Shown here one piece after another: positions 1 through 7,755 of a stretch of DNA of 18,051 nt (position 1 is its first letter; every line of letters starts with the position of its first letter). The stretch spans positions 1 to 18,051 of the forward strand of contig JAUSPJ010000168.1 in assembly GCA_030655795.1 (NCBI GenBank), given 5' to 3'. This DNA is from Fidelibacterota bacterium. GTDB taxonomy: Bacteria; Fidelibacterota; UBA2242. The notes under the pieces were generated by a model. It saw only the letters and a program-made list of their open reading frames with translations, did no database searches and was not told the origin of the DNA. A program made the translations under genes and the position numbers.

Positions 1-1580
1 TGTTCAATCAGTTTTTTCCCGCGATCATAATCACCGTGAGCTTCAATCAATAATAATTCATGGGCAAGATTTTTAATGGCAGCAATCAACTTTGTGTCAT
101 CCAGGTTCAGTTTACCATTCTGATCCTGGTAAAAAGCGCCCTTCTCCATGAAATAATTGAACTGCATAGCGACGCCACCGCCGTGGGCTTCGTTAATACC
201 GAAGCGAATCGAGCGATACATACCGCCCAGATAACTCGCAAACGCTGATTCTTTATTCATGGGAAAAACTCCCTTTTCCATCAGGTAAAGGTAGGTATAC
301 TGGCCCAGAACATCGGCTTTACATTCCTCGATTATCGGATAGAGTTCTTTCAGTTCAAAGCTGACGGTTGTCTTAGTGCCGTCTTCCTTTGTGATTATAC
401 CAGGGCCCAGTCCATGACTGACTTCGTGCATCAGGACATGATTGAAATAGGCGTCAAAAGAAACATGGGCAAGGGGTTCCGGCGCCAGAATCGTATTGAC
501 AATGGGAATCCAGCATTTTTCATACTTTGCCTGGGCGACATTTTTCAGCATGACTTTCTTCGATCCTTTAGCTTCCCGAACCCGTTCATCATTCGGCAGA
601 TTGAAAGCTGTTGTCTGGACACCGGCTTTTGTGTCGCCGGCGGAAAATATTTCCTGGACAACTTTTACCGGTGATGAACTGCCGCGATTAAAATTCTTAA
701 ACTCATCGGGAATCGGCAGGGCGGCTTCCAGTTCGTTCAGATACTTCGCGACTGTCGCCAGTTTCTCACTCTCCGCATGGTCTACAACACAAATAAATGC
801 CTCATAGGCAGCCTTGTAGCTGAAGATTTGATCCTCATAGACTTCATAAGGTCCAATTACAACTTCAAAATCGCCGGCCAGATCCATCCAGGCCATATCG
901 CTTTCATAGTAATCATCGGTCAGAAAATCCCGTGCCCGGAGTTTGAGGTATTTGGCCAGTGTCGGATTTGTCGTAAGCTCGGCCGCTTCCTGCAATAAAC
1001 AGCTGGCTTCATCTACTAGATCAGCATATTCTTCATGATATGGAACCGCTGTCAATTCGCCGATTTGGGCTCTTTTAATAACAGTAAATGTATTACTGAA
1101 CGCCTCTTTTTTGTCCGGGTTTTCTTCAATGACTTTCAGGAATTCTTCCCTGGTCATATCCTCCGGATAAAATCCAGCGCCATCCGGTTTTTCCTTCTTA
1201 TTAATGAATGGATGGTCCTCTACCAGTCGGTTCCAGGGGCCAAACATGACATTGAACAGTTCAAGATACAGCGCATCTTCCGGATCATCGGATTGCTGTA
1301 ACTCTGCCCGGATCGCAGGATTGTCTCTACTCACCTGCAACAGGAACAGTTCATCCATTATCTTAGCCGCTTCGAGTAAGCGTGTCAATACCTGAAAATC
1401 GCTGGGTTTTAATCCGGACAAATCGGCATTTAACTCCACCGGCGCCAGTTTCTCCAGTTCACCTTTAATATAATTCAGATCGGCTTTACTGCGAATCACC
1501 TTTTCTCCACAGCTGGATATTATCAACACAATTGCTAAAAACATCACGAGCAAAATCCATTGAGCTTGATTTCGTTTCAT
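1..1580 (-). CDS. M49-like (dipeptidyl-peptidase III-related) zinc metallopeptidase lipoprotein, C-terminus off the window
   Basis: A minus-strand frame is open from the ATG at 1580 to the window edge, giving 526 visible codons. The start is preceded by AAGGAG at good spacing. Residues 1-24 form a lipoprotein signal peptide (Lys-Arg, hydrophobic core, then ISSC), so the mature protein probably sits on the outer or inner membrane facing the periplasm. The zinc site is HEVSHGLGPG with H385, E386 and H389 (414-428), followed by EECKAD, which matches the second M49 zinc-ligand motif (EExxA[DE]). Classical DPP III enzymes carry a longer HExxGH. The shorter HExxH followed by G[IL]GP is, as I recall, typical of the M49-like domain of plant Nudix hydrolase 3 and bacterial relatives. 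Expected role: zinc-dependent peptide cleavage. It lies 95 bp downstream of pepT on the same strand and may be co-transcribed. Family confidence is high; substrate is unknown. Confidence 0.88.
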   Translation of the reverse strand, partial: MKRNQAQWILLVMFLAIVLIISSCGEKVIRSKADLNYIKGELEKLAPVELNADLSGLKPSDFQVLTRLLEAAKIMDELFLLQVSRDNPAIRAELQQSDDPEDALYLELFNVMFGPWNRLVEDHPFINKKEKPDGAGFYPEDMTREEFLKVIEENPDKKEAFSNTFTVIKRAQIGELTAVPYHEEYADLVDEASCLLQEAAELTTNPTLAKYLKLRARDFLTDDYYESDMAWMDLAGDFEVVIGPYEVYEDQIFSYKAAYEAFICVVDHAESEKLATVAKYLNELEAALPIPDEFKNFNRGSSSPVKVVQEIFSAGDTKAGVQTTAFNLPNDERVREAKGSKKVMLKNVAQAKYEKCWIPIVNTILAPEPLAHVSFDAYFNHVLMHEVSHGLGPGIITKEDGTKTTVSFELKELYPIIEECKADVLGQYTYLYLMEKGVFPMNKESAFASYLGGMYRSIRFGINEAHGGGVAMQFNYFMEKGAFYQDQNGKLNLDDTKLIAAIKNLAHELLLIEAHGDYDRGKKLIE

Positions 1581-1675
1581 AGTTTTTATCTCCTTGCTTA
1601 AATGTTCTCATCGATCTATTCTTATTTTATCAATTTCCCTGCTCAGCCATTAATACTAATAAATACAAAACAGAT

Positions 1676-2932
1676 TTAATTTTCACAACTTTTCTCCACC
1701 CATATTTGGACTAATTCCACCAACGTATCAACTGCTTCATCCATGGCCTGTACCGCAATCCATTCCAGTTTGCCATGAAAATTATGACCACCGGTAAAAA
1801 TATTCGGCGTCAGCAGCCCCATAAAGCAGAGACGCGCACCGTCAGTGCCGCCGCGAATCAGTTGCAATTCGGGCTCAATCCCCGCCCGGCTGACAGCTTC
1901 TAACGCATACTCGACAACCTTTGGATCTGCATCTATTTTAACCTTCATGTTTTGATAGGATTCCTTGATTTCCAATTCGATTTTCGCTTTCGGATGGCGC
2001 ACGATCATCATTTCACAGATCTGCTTCAGACGCTCAGACTTTTCGTCCATTCCGGCTTGTTCAAAATCCCGAATCAGGTACTTCACACTGGCTTTCTCAA
2101 CGCCGCCTTCAAGAACGTAGGGATGCAGGTAGCCTTCCCGTTTTTCCGTGGTTTCCGGCGACGGATCGGCATTCAGTTCCATGATAATGTCCGACACAAT
2201 CTTGATCGCATTGACGAGTTTGTTCTTTGCATAGCCGGGATGCACATTGATACCGTGAACCGTAAATGTCGCCGCCGCGGCGTTAAAAGTTTCATTTTCG
2301 ATTTCACCGACGGTCTCACCATCCACCGTGTAGGCATAGTCGGCGCCGAATTTCTTCACATCAAAGAATTTCGTTCCGGCCCCAACCTCTTCATCGGGCG
2401 TAAAGCCGATACGCAGCTTACCGTGTTTTACTTCCGGGTGAGCAACCAGAGACTCCAACAGGCCCATAATTTCCGTAATACCCGCCTTATTATCAGCGCC
2501 GAGCAGGGTTGTGCCATCGGATGTGATAATATCATGACCGATGTGGTCTTTCAAAGCCGGGTTTTCATCAAATCGCAGCACCTGGTCCCGATCGCCGGGC
2601 AAAACGATATCTTCGCCCTGGTAATTTTCGTGGATAGTCGGTTTGACATTGGCGCCGCTGACTTCCGGCGATGTGTCCACATGGGCAATCAGACCGATCA
2701 CCGGCACTTTTTTTCTATCCTCCGGGCTAAGATTCGACGGCAAGGTCGCTATCACATAGCCGTACTTATCCATTGCGGCATCTCTTAAGCCTAATTCCTT
2801 CAATTCTTCGACCAGCAGTTTCAGCAGCTCTTTCTGCTTATCGGTGCTGGGATATTTGTCTTCGATCCCTTCCCGGGATTGCGTATCGATTTTGACATAG
2901 CGAAAAAAACGGTCAATCATTGTGCTGCTCAT
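1676..2932 (-). CDS. pepT: Peptidase T (tripeptide aminopeptidase, M20 family)
   Basis: 418 residues, about the usual length of PepT. It removes the N-terminal residue from tripeptides in the cytoplasm, using two zinc ions. Visible M20B motifs: AHVDTSPEVSG with metal ligand H84 and D86, LGADNKAGI with bridging D147, TPDEEVGAG with the catalytic Glu pair 181-182, YTVDGE with D204, and the C-terminal GGHNFHGKLEW with metal ligand near H386. The start at 2932 is preceded by an AAGGAAAAG ribosome site; a second Met four codons in is a weaker alternative. No signal peptide is seen. The next gene on the same strand is another peptidase, suggesting a small peptide-utilisation unit. It is divergent from the plus-strand block starting at 3181. 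Confidence 0.96.
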   Translation of the reverse strand: MSSTMIDRFFRYVKIDTQSREGIEDKYPSTDKQKELLKLLVEELKELGLRDAAMDKYGYVIATLPSNLSPEDRKKVPVIGLIAHVDTSPEVSGANVKPTIHENYQGEDIVLPGDRDQVLRFDENPALKDHIGHDIITSDGTTLLGADNKAGITEIMGLLESLVAHPEVKHGKLRIGFTPDEEVGAGTKFFDVKKFGADYAYTVDGETVGEIENETFNAAAATFTVHGINVHPGYAKNKLVNAIKIVSDIIMELNADPSPETTEKREGYLHPYVLEGGVEKASVKYLIRDFEQAGMDEKSERLKQICEMMIVRHPKAKIELEIKESYQNMKVKIDADPKVVEYALEAVSRAGIEPELQLIRGGTDGARLCFMGLLTPNIFTGGHNFHGKLEWIAVQAMDEAVDTLVELVQIWVEKSCEN

Positions 2933-3180
2933 GGCTTTTCCTTTGCATTTAATTGTATAATTGATTGTTGAGTATCAAATGGGGCTGAAAAACAGTGCTT
3001 TTTCATCGCTGATAAAATAGCAATTATTCCATTAAAAGTGTACAGGAAAACCGGCTGACAAACAATTATTTTAATCGGGATTAAAAATTAGAAAGGTGCA
3101 TTCTTGCCATACTTTTGGTAGATTATACGAGTATTTGAAAGTGAAAGCAATCTTTAATTTCAATAAACAGGGATGATGAT

Positions 3181-3567
3181 ATGACGGTTGAAGAAAATAT
3201 CAATCTCGAAAGTGATCTCGAACATTTTAAAAATGAAAAAGAGAAAATCCGCACTCTCGTCGGAAAGATTGGCGGGAAAGGTTCAGCAAAGCAGGATTTA
3301 ATCATTAATCTGGTGTTCCTGTCGGTTATCATCACACTGTTTGTTTTCGATGTATTGAGACACCTGGTTCAAATCGAGCTGCCGTTGCCTCCTCTGTTCT
3401 CCATCGAGATCGGAGTTCTGCTGGTATCGATTAAAATCATCTGGATGATCTATAAGCAGACCAAGGTGGAACATTTCCAGTTCTGGATTCTTAACTCCAT
3501 CGAATTCCGCCTCAATAATTTGTCAAAACAGATGAATGATATTGAAAATAAACTGGATAATAAATAA
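3181..3567 (+). CDS. Small two-TM membrane protein, function unknown
   Basis: 128 residues; not recognised. The N-terminal 40 residues are charged, with a run of Lys and Glu that is probably helical. Residues around 40-58 (LIINLVFLSVIITLFVFDV) form a clear membrane span, residues around 70-92 a second (the FSIEIGVLLVSIKIIWMIY stretch), and the C-terminus (IEFRLNNLSKQMNDIENKLD) looks like a short coiled coil. Both ends are probably cytoplasmic, which suggests a self-associating or partner-binding membrane protein. A weak AGGGA lies about 9 bases before the ATG. It ends 21 bp before upp and may share its transcript. Codon use and composition resemble the neighbours. Existence is well supported; function is not. 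Confidence 0.75.
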   Translation: MTVEENINLESDLEHFKNEKEKIRTLVGKIGGKGSAKQDLIINLVFLSVIITLFVFDVLRHLVQIELPLPPLFSIEIGVLLVSIKIIWMIYKQTKVEHFQFWILNSIEFRLNNLSKQMNDIENKLDNK

Positions 3568-3588
3568 TAGACATTGCCCGGAGAGATT

Positions 3589-4230
3589 ATGACAGAGCAC
3601 CAATTTCCCACATTAACAATCATTCAGCATCCCCTGATTCAGACAAAACTCACTACGCTGCGGGATTTCAATACCGATAATTATCTGTTCAGGTCCCTGT
3701 TGAACCAAATCGCTTCACTAATGGTTTATGAAGTATTCCGAAATACTGAGACGGTAAAAATCGAAGTTTCCACACCGCTGGAAACAACTACCGGCTATAA
3801 ATTACGTAAGGAAATTACCCTTGTGCCAATACTCCGGGCCGGGCTGGGAATGGTCAGTGGCATTCAGCACCTGATTCCCCGGGCGCGGGTTGGCCATATT
3901 GGGTTGTACCGGGATAAAAATACTCTTGAACCGGTTGAATACTATACAAAATTCCCGCCCAATATCGCCCAAACCAAAGTGATCCTTATTGACCCGATGC
4001 TGGCCACCGGCGGCAGCGCTTCGGCAGCGTTGACATTTATCAAGAAAAGAAACGTCACGGATATCAGTTTTGTCTGCCTGGTGGCTGCGCCGGAAGGTGT
4101 GGAACGGATCGTAAGCGATCATCCCGAAGTGCCGATTTTTACCGCGGCGCTCGACCGTGAATTAAACAATCATGCCTATATCCTACCCGGACTTGGTGAT
4201 GCCGGCGACCGGATTTACGGCACTGAATAA
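3589..4230 (+). CDS. upp: Uracil phosphoribosyltransferase
   Basis: Makes UMP from uracil and PRPP in pyrimidine salvage. The PRPP-binding loop VILIDPMLATGGSA covers residues 131-144, and the family's C-terminal uracil-binding end GLGDAGDRIYGTE is intact. The early ILRAGLGMV motif (residues 81-89) is also typical. I chose the ATG at 3589 (213 residues; the family is about 208) because GGAGAG lies immediately upstream at normal spacing; an upstream in-frame TTG at 3574 would overlap that ribosome site. It is followed 20 bp later by a Zn-ribbon gene on the same strand. No frameshift or missing catalytic residue is seen. Confidence 0.97.
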   Translation: MTEHQFPTLTIIQHPLIQTKLTTLRDFNTDNYLFRSLLNQIASLMVYEVFRNTETVKIEVSTPLETTTGYKLRKEITLVPILRAGLGMVSGIQHLIPRARVGHIGLYRDKNTLEPVEYYTKFPPNIAQTKVILIDPMLATGGSASAALTFIKKRNVTDISFVCLVAAPEGVERIVSDHPEVPIFTAALDRELNNHAYILPGLGDAGDRIYGTE

Positions 4231-4250
4231 ATCCATAAAATGAGGTAACC

Positions 4251-4463
4251 ATGGAAGAGAAAAAAATCTATATCTGCCCCAAATGCGGCAATCCTCAATA
4301 CGAAGCCTCGGAAATTCGCACAACCGGCAGTTTCCTGGCAAAAATATTTGATGTTCAGAATGTCAAATTTACGGCAGTCACCTGCACCCGCTGCCGCTAT
4401 ACGGAACTCTATAAAGCCGACAGCAATACTTTGGGCAACATCCTTGACTTTTTCACCAATTGA
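4251..4463 (+). CDS. Small Zn-ribbon protein (COG3478/DUF2082-like)
   Basis: 70 residues with two zinc knuckles, CPKCG (Cys9, Cys12) and CTRCRYTELYK (Cys45, Cys48), separated by about 32 residues. The spacing and the end pattern (KFTAVTCTRC.YTE.YK) fit the family annotated as predicted nucleic-acid-binding Zn-ribbon proteins. An AGGTAAC ribosome site precedes the ATG. The stop codon TGA (4461-4463) lies 11 bp before the next start, so co-translation with the SMP-30-like gene is likely. No experimental function is known to me for the family; nucleic-acid binding is a family-level guess. Confidence 0.85.
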   Translation: MEEKKIYICPKCGNPQYEASEIRTTGSFLAKIFDVQNVKFTAVTCTRCRYTELYKADSNTLGNILDFFTN

Positions 4464-4474
4464 TTGGAAGCAAC

Positions 4475-5389
4475 ATGAAACAACGCAAACTCATCGCAAT
4501 ATTATTATTCAGTATCGGTTTGTTTTCATTTTCCTGTGAGCAAAAATCACTTCTTCCAGATGGAAACTGGATCAAAGTCGCCGATAGCCTGGATTTCCCC
4601 GAAGGTCCGACCTGGGACGGTCAATCTACTCTGTACGTCTCAAACTGTTATGGTGACTGGATAACGAAAATTCATGATGGCATCGTCGACACGTTTCTGG
4701 TTCATTCCGAGGAAATTCCCGAATTCAACCGGACAAATGGCCTTTTATTTCATAATAATTTCCTCTACGCCTGCGATTTCGGGTCAAAAGCCATCCTGAA
4801 GATCAGCGCGGATAAAACCGTGACCATCCTCAGTACCGGCACTCCCGAACGGCCTTTTAAACGTCCAAATGACCTGGCTATGGGACCGGACGCTTGTCTT
4901 TATGTCACCGATCCCTTTCATTATGACCGAGCCAATCCAGACGGAGCAGTTTATAAAATCAACCCGGGAACCGGTGCAACATCCATCGTAATCCCCAATC
5001 TCGCATTTCCAAATGGGATTGCCTTCTCACCGGATAAACAATCGCTGTTCGTCTGTGAATCGGCTATGAACCGTGTTTTAAAATACCCATTCAACGATGG
5101 AAAAGTTGGTTCCAAGAGGAGTATATTTATCGAATTGTCCGGTGGTGACCCCGATGGGATTGCCTTTGATGAAAAGGGAAACCTCTACATCGCTCATTTT
5201 GGCGGCGGTGCAGTTTATATGGTTCATCCTTCCGGTGAAACAGCCTGCTATTTGAAAACTCCGGGGAATAAACCAACGAACCTGGAATTTGGGGGTAAAA
5301 ACCTGAAGACCCTGTACCTGACCGAGGTTGAAACCAATGCCGTCTATAAACTGGAAACGAAAATAAAGGGAATGACATTATTTAAGTAA
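4475..5389 (+). CDS. SMP-30/gluconolactonase-like beta-propeller lipoprotein
   Basis: 304 residues from the ATG at 4475, chosen because GGAAGC lies just upstream and because this start gives a clean lipoprotein signal (MKQRK, hydrophobic core, then FSFSC). An in-frame TTG at 4460 would overlap the previous stop. The mature part shows repeated blades: FPEGPTW, NGLLFHNNFLYACD, RPNDLAMGPDACLYVTDP, FPNGIAFSPDKQSLFVCES, DPDGIAFDEKGNLYIAHFGGG and TNLEFGGKNLKTLYLTE. These fit the six-bladed SMP-30/LRE-like propeller, including the Glu, Asn and Asp positions that bind a divalent metal in the family. Probable role: an extracytoplasmic lactonase or sugar/ligand-binding propeller. The specific substrate cannot be read from sequence. 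Confidence 0.85.
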   Translation: MKQRKLIAILLFSIGLFSFSCEQKSLLPDGNWIKVADSLDFPEGPTWDGQSTLYVSNCYGDWITKIHDGIVDTFLVHSEEIPEFNRTNGLLFHNNFLYACDFGSKAILKISADKTVTILSTGTPERPFKRPNDLAMGPDACLYVTDPFHYDRANPDGAVYKINPGTGATSIVIPNLAFPNGIAFSPDKQSLFVCESAMNRVLKYPFNDGKVGSKRSIFIELSGGDPDGIAFDEKGNLYIAHFGGGAVYMVHPSGETACYLKTPGNKPTNLEFGGKNLKTLYLTEVETNAVYKLETKIKGMTLFK

Positions 5390-5421
5390 AGAAGCCTACT
5401 CACAAATTTTAAGGAAGTAAT

Positions 5422-5640
5422 ATGCCGGACTATGAAAAAATAACAACACTCCAAAACGAAATCCAGGCAGCCGCCCTGGAAACGGAATTGAAAACCCGTA
5501 ACATTCCTCATTTCATCCGCTCTTATCACGATACGGTGTATGATGGTATCTATCAGCAGACCAAGGGTTGGGGGATTGTGGAAGCGCCGCTTGACTATAA
5601 GGAAGAAATCCTGGAAATCTTAAACGATTTGGAAAAATAA
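5422..5640 (+). CDS. Small DUF2007-like protein
   Basis: 72 residues beginning after a strong AAGGAAG ribosome site. The layout (N-terminal segment, then a helix IQAAALETELKTRNIPHFIRSYHDT, then a strand GWGIVEAPLDYKEEILEILNDL) resembles the small alpha/beta fold of DUF2007 (putative signal-transducing protein), in which a helix selects an 'L...gI.....' strand. The match is by pattern only and is not certain. It lies 32 bp after the SMP-30-like gene and 7 bp before the CDF gene, so it is probably part of the same transcript. It could alternatively be an accessory of the metal transporter, but nothing in its sequence shows metal ligands. Confidence 0.65.
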   Translation: MPDYEKITTLQNEIQAAALETELKTRNIPHFIRSYHDTVYDGIYQQTKGWGIVEAPLDYKEEILEILNDLEK

Positions 5641-5647
5641 CTGCTGT

Positions 5648-6544
5648 ATGTCTCACAATCACAACCATCAGCACGAAACCCGCATCATCGGTTTTGCTTT
5701 TTTCCTGAACCTGTTTTTTACGATTTTGGAAATCATCGGCGGTTTTTTCACGAACAGTATCGCTATTCTGTCCGACGCACTCCATGACTTCGGCGATAGT
5801 CTGGCACTGGGATTATCCTACATTCTTCAAAAACTGTCAAATAAAGGCAGCGATCAGAAATATTCCTATGGCTACCGCCGCTACTCCATTCTGGCCGCGG
5901 TCATCAACAGTATCATTCTGCTGACCGGCTCCGTTTTTATTATCAGAGCCGCCATACCGCGACTGATCCATCCGGTCAGACCACACGCCTAGGGTATGTT
6001 CCTGTTCGCTATTCTTGGCATCATTGTCAATGGCGCCGCCGTCCTGCAGCTGCGTAAAGGGTTATCAATGAACATCCGGGTCGTGAGTCTGCACCTGATT
6101 GAGGATGTCCTCGGCTGGCTTGCTGTATTAATCGTCAGTATCGTCCTGCTGTTTACAGACTTCTATATCCTGGACCCGATTTTATCCATTGTCATCAGTT
6201 GTTGTATTGTCTATCACGTTTTAGCAAATTTTAAAAATTCGCTAAAGGTATTCCTGCAGGTCGTTCCGAATGAGGTGGATACGGCAACTCTTGAAACAAA
6301 ATTTATGCAAATAGGAAAAGTCCGGTCTGTCCATCATACCCATGTCTGGTCATTGGATGGAATCAATCATGTTTTAACGACTCATGTGGTAGTTGATGAT
6401 AACATCGGCAAAGACGATTTACTAAAGATAAAATCAGAGTTGAAACACATCGCTTATAATATGCATTGCGAACATGTGACCCTGGAAATCGAATATTCCG
6501 ACGAGGACTGCAGCATGAACCACGAACACTGCGATCATGATTAG
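5648..6544 (+). pseudogene. Cation diffusion facilitator (zinc/cadmium efflux), interrupted by an in-frame TAG
   Basis: One reading frame of 298 codons encodes a full CDF transporter, which exports Zn2+/Cd2+ in exchange for protons, but codon 115 (5990-5992) is TAG. N-terminal half: His-rich start (HNHNHQH), then TM helices including the zinc-site motif HDFGD (H46, D50). C-terminal half: FAILGIIVNGAAVLQLRKG, HLIED (H149, D153, the matching zinc site), and the cytoplasmic domain VHHTHVWSLDGINHVLTTHVVV, ending in a His/Cys-rich tail. At the break the frame reads PHA-stop-GM; as I recall the family, homologs read H-[AV]-E-G-M, so GAG to TAG by one base is the simplest origin. The downstream ATG (5996) has no usable ribosome site. 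Either a recent null allele, a sequence error, or readthrough. It follows the DUF2007-like gene by 7 bp. Confidence 0.88.
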
Positions 6545-6592
6545 ATAACAACAGACCCACCACCCGGTTGATTATTTATCGGATAACGGTCC

Positions 6593-6672
6593 CGGTGTAT
6601 GCGAAGTTGCAGAGCGACCGTGGGGAGCGGAGCAATTTGGATGAGCACCGAAGGTGCGAACCGCATACACCG
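6593..6672. repeat. Inverted-repeat-bounded hairpin element
   Basis: An 11-bp perfect inverted repeat, cggtgtatgcg (6593-6603) and cgcatacaccg (6662-6672), encloses about 58 bp that includes a 5-bp stem with a GAA loop, gcacc-gaa-ggtgc (6645-6657). It is non-coding and lies between the CDF gene and the HepT gene. It looks like a dispersed palindromic intergenic repeat, but only other copies in the genome could show that. Confidence 0.6.
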
Positions 6673-6673
6673 T

Positions 6674-6728
6674 GTTGTCCGAGTGCGCTAGCACCGAGCA
6701 ATCCGAAGGATTGCGAGAGTTACGAACC
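6674..6728. repeat. Double hairpin repeat with GTTGTCCGA ... CGAACC ends
   Basis: Starts gttgtccga (6674-6682) and ends cgaacc (6723-6728). Between are two hairpins: gtgc-gcta-gcac (6683-6694) and gcaatcc-gaa-ggattgc (6698-6714). The GAA loop matches the hairpin of the preceding element. The same end sequences reappear in opposite orientation at 7378-7397, on the other side of the toxin-antitoxin pair. Confidence 0.55.
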
Positions 6729-6732
6729 CCGC

Positions 6733-7080
6733 TCATGTTTTATCCTCACTGTCAATTATCCGCGCTATTTTCTCTCTTAACATGGGAATATCTTTTCTGG
6801 CGGTCTTCCAGACAGCGTCAGGGTCTACACCAAAGTAACCATGTATCAATTTATCTCTCATTCCGGCCATCTTCTTCCATGGAATATTGGGATATCCATT
6901 TCTCACCTCCAAGGATAGATTCTTTGTGGCTTCTCCGATAATTTCAATTTCCCTAATGACAGCATCTTGAAACATACGATTATTCATAAACTCATCATAA
7001 TCCACTTCTCTCAAATACTCATCAATTAAATCTATAGCATCCAAAATATGCTTTAGATATACTGTATCATCTTTCATCAT
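6733..7080 (-). CDS. hepT: HepT-like RNase toxin (DUF86/HEPN)
   Basis: 115 residues of HEPN type with the catalytic RxxxxHxY motif intact (RDKLIHGY: R75, H80, Y82). Other family marks are VIREIEIIGEATKNLS and IPWKKMAGMRDKLIHGYFGVD. Family HepT proteins are toxins that cleave RNA, reported for several systems to act on tRNA, and are neutralised when the partner MntA adds AMP to the tyrosine of this motif. The start overlaps the stop of mntA by 4 bp (7077-7080, ATGA), typical of the coupled pair. The gene ends 4 bp from a hairpin-rich repeat. A second ATG follows immediately; either start gives the same protein less one residue. Confidence 0.92.
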   Translation of the reverse strand: MMKDDTVYLKHILDAIDLIDEYLREVDYDEFMNNRMFQDAVIREIEIIGEATKNLSLEVRNGYPNIPWKKMAGMRDKLIHGYFGVDPDAVWKTARKDIPMLREKIARIIDSEDKT

Positions 7081-7355
7081 CCAAATACCACCACGGCTTC
7101 TTTTTCTATTCTGTCTATTAAATACGGACTAATTGATTTCCTAGTCAACAAATCCACTTTTATCCCTAATGCTTCCTCTAACTCTTGTTCTATCCCAACA
7201 AGATCTAGAAGGCTTTTCCTTTCCGAAAACTCTACAAGAATATCTAAATCGCTTTCTTCTCGTGTTTCATCTCTCACATAGGATCCAAATATCTTAATCT
7301 CTTTAGCGCCGTGCCTTTTAAGCATCTCTACAATTTCTTTGATTTTTTCGTCCAT
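7077..7355 (-). CDS. mntA: MntA-like minimal nucleotidyltransferase antitoxin
   Basis: 92 residues of the minimal nucleotidyltransferase fold. The active site GSx10DxD is complete: G24, S25, then D36 and D38, with the third acidic residue at D68 in KVDLL. Family role: AMPylates and inactivates HepT, whose gene overlaps the 3' end by 4 bp. AGGATGTG lies upstream of the ATG at acceptable spacing. Transcription is antitoxin first, as usual for the system. No frameshift is seen, so the module appears functional. Confidence 0.92.
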   Translation of the reverse strand: MDEKIKEIVEMLKRHGAKEIKIFGSYVRDETREESDLDILVEFSERKSLLDLVGIEQELEEALGIKVDLLTRKSISPYLIDRIEKEAVVVFG

Positions 7356-7755
7356 CGTCTTTCACATCCTATGGTGAGGTTCGGAATTTCGGACAACTAT
7401 TGGCTAAATGCATTTCGTATATTCTTCCCATTTGGCATGATATACGCCATATGGCGTTTATTTCTCCTTATGATGAATTGCCAGGTCCAGCTGACTGGTA
7501 ATCTTTCCAAGAGATTTCTTGCTCACGTGTGTCTAAATCTCCGTTGTTTTTGAACGAGCATGTCCCGCTGAATTGTCTCAAAAAAGCGATCATAAAGCCT
7601 TCATCTTTCAATGGCTGTACTTTGATCCATTTGCAGAAATTATACACAGAAAATTGATTAATGTCAATATAAAATATGTTCCGTTCAACGGGTGTCCAGG
7701 CGCCGGACCGAAGCATGTGTGAATTCAAAGAGGGAGTTGTGCAGGTAATTATCGT
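7356..7755. other. 400-bp stretch without a supported gene
   Basis: Contains the leader of mntA (minus). A 20-bp segment (7378-7397) reads, on the minus strand, gttgtccga followed by the end ccgaacc, matching the ends of the repeat at 6674-6728. There is also a perfect 14-bp palindrome acgccatatggcgt (7444-7457). A minus-strand frame at 7468-7728 lacks a ribosome site and family resemblance and is not called. The rest is downstream of the radical SAM gene and shows nothing I can name. Confidence 0.5.
7378..7397 (-). repeat. Short inverted copy of the GTTGTCCGA ... CGAACC repeat ends
   Basis: On the minus strand this reads gttgtccgaaattccgaacc. The first 9 bases and the last 6 are identical to the ends of the hairpin repeat at 6674-6728, with the internal hairpins missing. 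The two copies face each other across mntA/hepT. The match is short, so chance cannot be ruled out. Confidence 0.35.

Noticed and set aside
1952..2788. Plus-strand frame of 278 codons opposite pepT
   Set aside because: Antisense shadow of a well-conserved gene; its composition (His/Arg/Phe-rich) reflects the opposite coding strand.
5996..6544. Separate second transporter gene starting at ATG 5996
   Set aside because: It is in the same frame as the upstream piece and continues the CDF fold exactly; no ribosome site precedes it.
7468..7728. Minus-strand frame of 86 codons between mntA and the radical SAM gene
   Set aside because: It starts at TTG (an inner ATG at 7716 has no ribosome site), has no recognised domain and an unstructured Ser/Gly end; more likely chance or a remnant.
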